Source: Chloroflexaceae bacterium (GTDB taxonomy: Bacteria > Chloroflexota > Chloroflexia > Chloroflexales > Chloroflexaceae). Taken from it: a stretch of 15,737 nucleotides of DNA. Every line of letters starts with the position of its first letter. The first letter of the stretch is position 1. The notes under the pieces are model-generated. The model worked only from the letters and a program-made list of their open reading frames with translations. It was not told where the DNA came from and searched no databases. Positions 13,318 through 15,737 of this stretch are shown here, one piece after another. Location: contig JAOACN010000398.1 of assembly GCA_026417815.1 (NCBI GenBank), positions 1 through 15,737 of the forward strand, read 5' to 3'. A program made the position numbers and the translations under genes.

Positions 13318-15582
13318 TTACCTGTGGGCCATCAGCACCAACACTTGAGGCGCATCCAGGTTGTCGGGGCGCACGCTGATCTCAGCGTATTCGTCGGTGG
13401 CATTGCCCGCCGCGTCGAGGAAACGGACATAGATGTAGTAATCCTCGCCCGGCACCAGTTGCGCCCGGCTGAGGCCGCTGGCAAGGCTCCACTTCTTGAT
13501 ATCGAAGGTGCCGTTTTGCACGTCGTATGCCGGAACGACGAACCACTTCAGGTTCTGATCCCGCAGCGGGTCGGCTACCCGATCCGGTGAGTTGGCCACC
13601 CATACGCCCCAGATGTCATCGGGGAAGAAGTCGTCTTCCACCGGAACACCGTTGAAGCGCAAGGTCTGAATCAGGCCGAACCTGGGATGGCTGATGGCGC
13701 TGGCCTGCGAGTCAAGACTCGCGCCTTGCCGGTTCAGCCGTGGCTTCACCCTGTCATAGTTGACCGTCAGATTAAAGACCTCGACATTTCCGGCGCCATC
13801 GCGTACTTCGACCACGATGGGCCAGGAGCGGGAACGGTCGCCGCTGAAGCCGGGGATCGGCACCAGATTGGAAAAGCCATCTGGCCCGAGTTGGAAGGTG
13901 GAGGTCAGGTTGTCCGCGGAGTTCCCGATCCGCGCCGTGGTGAGGCCGTTGCAGTCGGAGTTGGGAATGATGTTCAGATAGGTGAACGGATAGCGAGTGT
14001 AGTCCGCCGCGCCGCCCGGAGCCCCGCCATCATCGCTTCCTGGAGCGGCGCCGGCGCTGCCGGCCCTGGCGAGCGGATTCTCCAGGTACACCGAGACTTC
14101 GACGATGCCATCGATTTGAATGCTATCGGAACGTGCCTCGGCTTCGATCTCGCCGGTCTGCGAGTTGCGAAGCTGGGTGAACAGGGTCGAGGGCAGACAC
14201 GAGACGTCGCTGTAGAGCGCCGGGGGCACAGGGATCCGCAGCGGATTGCCGAAGGGTTGCCAGCCGTTGGAGTCGCTCGCGGCATCGGTTGGCGGGGCGT
14301 TCCAGCGCCAGCGGATCTGGTTGGGCGTACCCTGGAGGCCGGGGAACGAGACCAGCACGGCCCGGTCGAGGCTCCGTCCGACTCTGGGCGCGTCACCCTC
14401 AATCACCGGCTGGCCGCCGAAGACCGCGGCGCTGAACAGCGAATAGCGGGTGCGAAGCCCGCTGCCGGTGAACTCCTCGCTGACCATGTGGTTGTACGCC
14501 GAGGCCGCGGCGATGCTGCCGTAGGCCCGGGGGTTAAAGAGCGCACCCTGAGCGGCAGAGGCCAGCGGCCCACGGAAGCTGGTTGTCGGGGGCTTGAAGG
14601 CGTAGAAGGGCTGGATCGCGCCCGACGGCTGCCCGATCCACGACAGGTGCAGGTTGTTCTGCTCGTCGGCGTTGATGTTCACCGTGCCGATGACCCGGCC
14701 CGAGGTGAGGCGGCTGCGTGGCCAGCTCCCATCGGCCTGGCGCTCGGCATAGAACACACCCGAGTTTGGCCCGCCCTCTGCAATGCTGCGCCAGGCCACA
14801 AACACCCGGCCCTGTCGGTTGAAGCTGATGCTGGAGTCGGCCCACCCATCGCCGCCGGAGGTCACCTGACTGATCTCGAAGCGCGATGCCGCGGCGTTCC
14901 ACAACCCGGCGAAGATGTGCAGGCGATCCCCGGCGCCAGCGGTGAAAGTCAACCCGACCTGCCCATTTGGCCCAGCGGCCAACCCCAGGGGCGAAGCATA
15001 GGCCTCAAAACTGGTGACATTGGTCAGCCCGCTCCAGTTGACGCCGCCGTCGGTCGAGGTGCGGAAACGTACCGGGGTTCCGGGATCGCGCCAGGCAACG
15101 AAGATCTGGTTGTTGCTTGACACCGCCACCTCAACCGAGACCGGGAAGGGCGAGCCCCGGTTAACGATGCGGGTCGGCCCCCATTCGCCCTGCGGGGAAC
15201 GCTGGCGCAGGAAGATGGTGCGCGATGCCTGGTTGATCCAGGCCGCCCACACCGAACCATCGGGCCCCAGGGTGATCGAGGTGGGGGAGTAATCGGGTTG
15301 ACCCTCGGCGGGGCCCAGGTCCACCGGGTTAGGGAAACTGGTGGCGGTTGCTCCCTTGCTCCAGGCGAAGGCGGTGCGGCGAAAGGCGTTTCCGGAGGCG
15401 TGCACCTGATTGTTGCCTGCCACTATGTGGGGGAACTTCACATCATTCGAGTTCGGCAGGATGAACTCGGTGATCAGTCGCAGGCTGCCCTCCTGGGCTC
15501 TGGCAGTGGGCGCCGGCTGAGCCGCAAACACGGCGGCCAGCATCGCAACGGTACACAGCGCGACAAGCGACGTTCGCAGCAT
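13318..15582 (-). CDS. Secreted Asp-box beta-propeller protein, paralog of the 756-residue protein
   Basis: A 754-residue exported protein similar along its whole length to the product of 9862-12132. The signal peptide is 1-29 and ends in ARA. A propeller-like region (about 35-390) has a regular Asp-box STDGGVNW (176-183) and shares blocks such as FPNP, TSxxxGPDG, WINQ, AWRxPxTP, LAAGPNG and NLHLxW with the paralog. The RWRWN...DSNGWQPF block (424-444), C462 and C544, and the C-terminal Ig-like stretches with VRDGAGN and FLDAAGNATD are also shared. ATG at 15582 is chosen because GGAGG lies 11 bases upstream and the hydrophobic signal follows at once. A GTG at 15648 would add 22 charged residues in front of the signal. 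No anchor or catalytic site is evident. The tandem arrangement points to local duplication. Confidence 0.85.
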   Translation of the reverse strand: MLRTSLVALCTVAMLAAVFAAQPAPTARAQEGSLRLITEFILPNSNDVKFPHIVAGNNQVHASGNAFRRTAFAWSKGATATSFPNPVDLGPAEGQPDYSPTSITLGPDGSVWAAWINQASRTIFLRQRSPQGEWGPTRIVNRGSPFPVSVEVAVSSNNQIFVAWRDPGTPVRFRTSTDGGVNWSGLTNVTSFEAYASPLGLAAGPNGQVGLTFTAGAGDRLHIFAGLWNAAASRFEISQVTSGGDGWADSSISFNRQGRVFVAWRSIAEGGPNSGVFYAERQADGSWPRSRLTSGRVIGTVNINADEQNNLHLSWIGQPSGAIQPFYAFKPPTTSFRGPLASAAQGALFNPRAYGSIAAASAYNHMVSEEFTGSGLRTRYSLFSAAVFGGQPVIEGDAPRVGRSLDRAVLVSFPGLQGTPNQIRWRWNAPPTDAASDSNGWQPFGNPLRIPVPPALYSDVSCLPSTLFTQLRNSQTGEIEAEARSDSIQIDGIVEVSVYLENPLARAGSAGAAPGSDDGGAPGGAADYTRYPFTYLNIIPNSDCNGLTTARIGNSADNLTSTFQLGPDGFSNLVPIPGFSGDRSRSWPIVVEVRDGAGNVEVFNLTVNYDRVKPRLNRQGASLDSQASAISHPRFGLIQTLRFNGVPVEDDFFPDDIWGVWVANSPDRVADPLRDQNLKWFVVPAYDVQNGTFDIKKWSLASGLSRAQLVPGEDYYIYVRFLDAAGNATDEYAEISVRPDNLDAPQVLVLMAHR

Positions 15583-15737
15583 GGCTCGTTCTACCTCCAG
15601 GCGGGGATGGTCGAAGCGTTCGTGGCAGCGCCCCCGCATATCGTTCACCTAATGCTGACCCGGGGTCGGTGCTCCACGACTCTACGACCCTCCGCGACGT
15701 TCGTGTGGAGGTGTGGAGCTGTCGAGAGAACGCTAAT
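15583..15737 (-). other. Upstream region of the 754-residue secreted protein gene
   Basis: This 155-base stretch contains the ribosome site (GGAGG about 11 bases before the ATG), a tandem GTGTGGAG pair (15703-15710 and 15711-15718) and an inverted repeat GCTCCAC (15671-15677) with GTGGAGC (15713-15719). These may be regulatory. No clear -10/-35 pair was found. CATTAG on the minus strand is only a weak -10 candidate. Confidence 0.4.

Noticed and set aside
13687..15120. Plus-strand open frame of 477 codons
   Set aside because: It is antisense to the 754-residue secreted protein, has low-complexity Gly/Ala/Arg composition and no recognisable domain.

Overview
The window is GC-rich bacterial DNA with ten protein genes, nine on the minus strand and one (a histidine phosphatase) on the plus strand. 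Gene content (Gram-positive-type DgkA, an ABC1/UbiB kinase, Ig/SH3b and Asp-box secreted proteins, a large GT-C-like membrane protein) and the many GC-rich intergenic palindromes suggest Chloroflexota, perhaps class Chloroflexia. This is an inference from style and content. There is no rRNA or other marker gene to confirm it.

Layout from left to right. Bases 1-330 are an array of repeats with hairpins. A cytochrome P450 (382-1812, -) follows, and then a 340-base gap with two interspersed palindromes. dgkA (undecaprenol/diacylglycerol kinase type) and an ABC1/UbiB-like kinase form a tightly coupled minus-strand pair (4261 down to 2152), possibly expressed from a leaderless transcript. A 174-base element bounded by 16-base inverted repeats (4389-4562) separates them from a second coupled pair. 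That pair is a membrane-anchored coiled-coil protein with two helix-hairpin-helix modules (5819-6742) and a membrane-anchored protein with three Ig-like repeats and an SH3b domain (4563-5819). A 545-base gap leads to the plus-strand histidine phosphatase (7288-7929), which ends at a strong hairpin. A polytopic GT-C-like membrane protein (8071-9645, -) comes next. The right third holds two paralogous secreted proteins of about 755 residues (9862-12132 and 13318-15582) on either side of a membrane-anchored LamG-like protein (12154-12939).

How the genes may work together. DgkA recycles a lipid carrier or diacylglycerol in the membrane. The Ig/SH3b protein, the LamG-like protein and the Asp-box paralogs are exported. 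The GT-C-like protein is probably an envelope glycosyltransferase. Much of the window therefore concerns the cell envelope. The P450 and the histidine phosphatase have no visible functional link to their neighbours.

The most notable structure is non-coding. One family of hairpins keeps a GAGGGG/CCCCTC inner stem while its outer stem changes in a compensated way; it recurs at nearly every gene boundary, and one copy lies in frame inside the membrane-protein gene. A second REP-like family is built around GGGGAAACCCGG. The 174-base inverted-repeat element at 4389-4562 contains four further hairpins. No CRISPR array, tRNA, rRNA, transposase or clear defence system was seen.
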